Assembly: GCA_013151315.1 (NCBI GenBank)
Contig: JAADIN010000046.1
Coordinates: forward strand, 1 to 6,813
Source of the DNA: Planctomycetota bacterium
Lineage (GTDB): Bacteria > Planctomycetota > Planctomycetia > Pirellulales > Lacipirellulaceae
Reading direction: 5' to 3'
DNA: 6,813 nt
Shown: positions 5,508-6,813 of the stretch, piece after piece
Layout of the letters: each line of letters begins with the position of its first letter
Numbering within the stretch: the first letter of the stretch is position 1
Notes under the pieces: generated by a model
Told to the model about the DNA's origin: nothing
Database searches by the model: none
What the model saw: the letters and a program-made list of their open reading frames with translations, nothing else
Position numbers and translations under genes: made by a program

Positions 5508-6370
5508 GGCTCTTCGTAGCAGTATGGGCAGGATTCGCTCGGCACGTAGTGGGGTGACTGCTGCTCTTCGAGGGTGAGCGGATTTTGGCAGGCGTAGCAG
5601 AGCGTGGTTTCCGTTTCGCACAGCTTGGCATCCAAGGCCGTGCGTTTGTCGAAAACAAAACAGTCGCCAGAAAAATGTTCTTGGCCGCACTCCTCAAAAT
5701 ACTTGAGAATGCCGCCGTCGAGCTGGTAGACGTTTTCGAAACCGGCCTGCTCGAGAAAAGGGCCTGCCTTTTCGCAGCGGATGCCGCCGGTGCAGAAAGT
5801 GACGACCGGTTCACGCTTCCATGCTTCTGGCAACTGTTCGACTGCCGCAGGGAAATTGCGGAAGTGGTCGACGCCGATCGGCACGGCATTCTCGAACGTC
5901 CCGAGCCGGACTTCGTAGTCGTTGCGAACATCAAGCAACCGGCAAGGTCGGCCTTCGTCGAGCCACTGTTTTAGTTGCTGGGCTTTGATTCTGGGCGTGG
6001 GATCGCCAACGGGATCGATGCCTTCGATGCCGAAGGCGATAATTTCTTTCTTGAGCCGTACCAACATGCGATTGAATGGCTGATGGTCGCTGGTGCTTTG
6101 CTTGACTTCTAAGTCGCCGATCTCGGGGTCGCTTGCAAGGGTGGCCAGCAGGGTCTCGATGGCTTCTCGTTGGCCAGCCACGAAAAGATTGATGCCCTCG
6201 GGGCTGAGGAGGATGGTTCCCTTGAGATCGAGATTCCGGCTGAGAAGCTGGAGCCGCTGGCGGCGTGGCTGCAAATCAGTCAGGAGGGTGAATTTGTAGG
6301 CCGCTACATTGAGGACTACGGGTTTGGGGGCTATCGCGTCCTCGCTGTTTAATGGGTTGGTGGCTGTCAT
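5501..6370 (-). CDS. trhO: tRNA uridine(34) hydroxylase, rhodanese family (TrhO/YceA)
   Basis: The enzyme performs oxygen-dependent hydroxylation of U34 in the anticodon of certain tRNAs to 5-hydroxyuridine, the precursor of cmo5U or mo5U. It acts in the cytosol. The 289-residue protein has an N-terminal acylphosphatase-like domain (about 20-110, with KGTILLSPEGIN at 50-61) and a rhodanese domain (about 125-225, with LLDVRNDYE at 145-153). The active-site loop CTGGIRCEKA begins at Cys193, the expected catalytic cysteine. The C-terminal GDCFVFDKR block leads to a CxxC pair at 258/261 and 281/284, probably zinc-binding. The family signature CTGGIRCEKA separates it from thiosulfate sulfurtransferases. 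The ATG at 6370 is the first start after an in-frame TAA at 6380-6382. No Shine-Dalgarno is visible, so it may be translated from a leaderless message. Its stop codon lies inside a heptamer array. It is divergent from the DUF1080 gene. Confidence 0.96.
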   Translation of the reverse strand: MTATNPLNSEDAIAPKPVVLNVAAYKFTLLTDLQPRRQRLQLLSRNLDLKGTILLSPEGINLFVAGQREAIETLLATLASDPEIGDLEVKQSTSDHQPFNRMLVRLKKEIIAFGIEGIDPVGDPTPRIKAQQLKQWLDEGRPCRLLDVRNDYEVRLGTFENAVPIGVDHFRNFPAAVEQLPEAWKREPVVTFCTGGIRCEKAGPFLEQAGFENVYQLDGGILKYFEECGQEHFSGDCFVFDKRTALDAKLCETETTLCYACQNPLTLEEQQSPHYVPSESCPYCYEEPM

Positions 6371-6378
6371 AGCACATG

Positions 6379-6408
6379 ATTATGGAGTATGTTGGCGATT
6401 CGTCGCAA
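6379..6408 (-). promoter_or_regulatory. Candidate trhO promoter implying a leaderless transcript
   Basis: On the minus strand TTGCGA (6403-6408) is followed after 18 bases by CATAAT (6379-6384, five of six matches to TATAAT). The -10 box ends 8 bases before the ATG at 6370, so transcription would begin at or within a few bases of the start codon. This agrees with the lack of a Shine-Dalgarno there. It is a pattern match only. Confidence 0.35.
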
Positions 6409-6475
6409 GTGGCCCGAATCCGACGGGACAGGGGGAGCGACGGAGCCTAGGACCGGAAGATACTCAAAACAACTT

Positions 6476-6479
6476 GGAG
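6476..6479 (+). promoter_or_regulatory. Ribosome binding site of the DUF1080 gene
   Basis: GGAG lies 8 bases before the ATG at 6488 and decides that start over the GTG that follows immediately at 6491. No convincing plus-strand promoter was found between trhO and this gene. Confidence 0.65.
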
Positions 6480-6487
6480 TTTTTGCA

Positions 6488-6813
6488 ATGGTGAATCGAC
6501 TTGTTTTTATTGGCTTGCTCTCGATTTCTGCGGCCAGTCTTTGCCCTGCAGCCAAGGCCGTCGAAGTTCCTGAAGGCGCTACGGCGATCTTCAACGGCGA
6601 CGATCTTGAAGGCTGGCATGGCATGGCGCACTTCAGCCCCTACGATCTCGAAGCGATGAGCGAGGAAGATCGGGTGGCGAAGCGTACCACGGATTTGGAA
6701 GATTTGAAAACGCACTGGACGATCGAGAATGGCGAACTGGTAAATGACGGACAGGGAGTCTACGCCACGACGGATCGCGACTACGGCGACATCGAGTTTT
6801 GGATTGATTACAA
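6488..6813 (+). CDS. Secreted DUF1080 protein (3-keto-disaccharide hydrolase family), N-terminal part
   Basis: The first 108 residues are present and the gene continues past the right edge. Residues 1-24 are a signal peptide: short basic start, hydrophobic core FIGLLSISAA, and likely cleavage after AKA at 22-24. Cys19 is not in a lipobox, so it is probably not a lipoprotein. The mature chain begins with ATAIFNGDDLEGWHG, then HWTIENGELVNDGQGVYATT and DYGDIEFWIDY. This is the opening of the DUF1080 beta-sandwich: 'FNGxDLxGW', then 'W...dGxL', then 'Y.dfel...y'. The family is concanavalin-like; members act on 3-keto sugars or are putative carbohydrate-active proteins outside the cytoplasm, and many copies occur in planctomycetes. 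An insertion of about 25 charged residues (48-72) separates the first two motifs. Start supported by GGAG 8 bases upstream. The substrate cannot be told from this fragment. Confidence 0.92.
   Translation, partial: MVNRLVFIGLLSISAASLCPAAKAVEVPEGATAIFNGDDLEGWHGMAHFSPYDLEAMSEEDRVAKRTTDLEDLKTHWTIENGELVNDGQGVYATTDRDYGDIEFWIDY

Noticed and set aside
5585..5974. 129-codon open frame on the plus strand inside trhO
   Set aside because: It mirrors the trhO codons; the trhO protein has complete family motifs, so this is a shadow.
5501..6370. Thiosulfate sulfurtransferase (ordinary rhodanese)
   Set aside because: The CTGGIRCEKA loop, the N-terminal domain with KGTILLSPEGIN and the C-terminal cysteine pairs are specific to the TrhO family.
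6464..6485. Hairpin over the DUF1080 ribosome binding site (CAAAAC pairing with GTTTTTG)
   Set aside because: The stem is short and AT-rich and would be unstable; not enough to claim a regulatory element.
6488..6560. Lipoprotein signal on the DUF1080 protein
   Set aside because: The only cysteine (Cys19) lacks the preceding lipobox residues, while a good signal peptidase I site (AKA) follows.

Overview
The window looks like chromosomal DNA of a planctomycete, probably of the Pirellula/Blastopirellula/Rhodopirellula type. This is inferred from content. A partial DUF1080 (3-keto-disaccharide hydrolase family) secreted protein, a family greatly expanded in that phylum, closes the window. A pair of membrane-anchored proteins carries secretin-N-terminus-like (STN) modules, one of them behind an N-terminal zinc ribbon. 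Base composition is moderate, and TTG and GTG starts are used. No phage, IS, CRISPR or RNA gene was found.

Layout. (1) Positions 1-268, minus strand: the first 89 residues of a glutamate dehydrogenase-family enzyme, with a plausible promoter at 322-350. (2) Positions 394-2076 and 2129-3961, plus strand: two unnamed genes, probably one transcription unit, encoding single-pass membrane proteins. Their C-terminal parts share an alignable STN-like module, so they are probably partners in one envelope-associated assembly, although neither has a secretin pore domain. They are separated by a 52-base gap holding a G-rich array of period 7, which supplies the ribosome binding site of the second gene. 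(3) Positions 4024-5349, minus strand: a proton-dependent oligopeptide (POT/PTR) transporter, convergent with the pair. (4) Positions 5501-6370, minus strand: trhO, the rhodanese-type tRNA U34 hydroxylase. (5) Positions 6488-6813, plus strand: the start of a secreted DUF1080 protein, divergent from trhO.

No single pathway links these genes: amino-acid metabolism, peptide uptake, tRNA modification and secreted carbohydrate breakdown lie side by side. The unusual material is between the genes. Three tandem arrays, all of period 7 but with different units, sit against gene ends or starts: GRGGTTA-like at 2090-2127, GATGTTT at 5376-5396 and TTACATC at 5466-5507. The TTACATC array contains the trhO stop codon. 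The GATGTTT array lies between a good Shine-Dalgarno sequence and the apparent ATG of the transporter, suggesting that the array displaced the original start codon. The last two arrays also form a 19-bp inverted repeat. These heptamer arrays at gene boundaries are the best candidate here for something undescribed.
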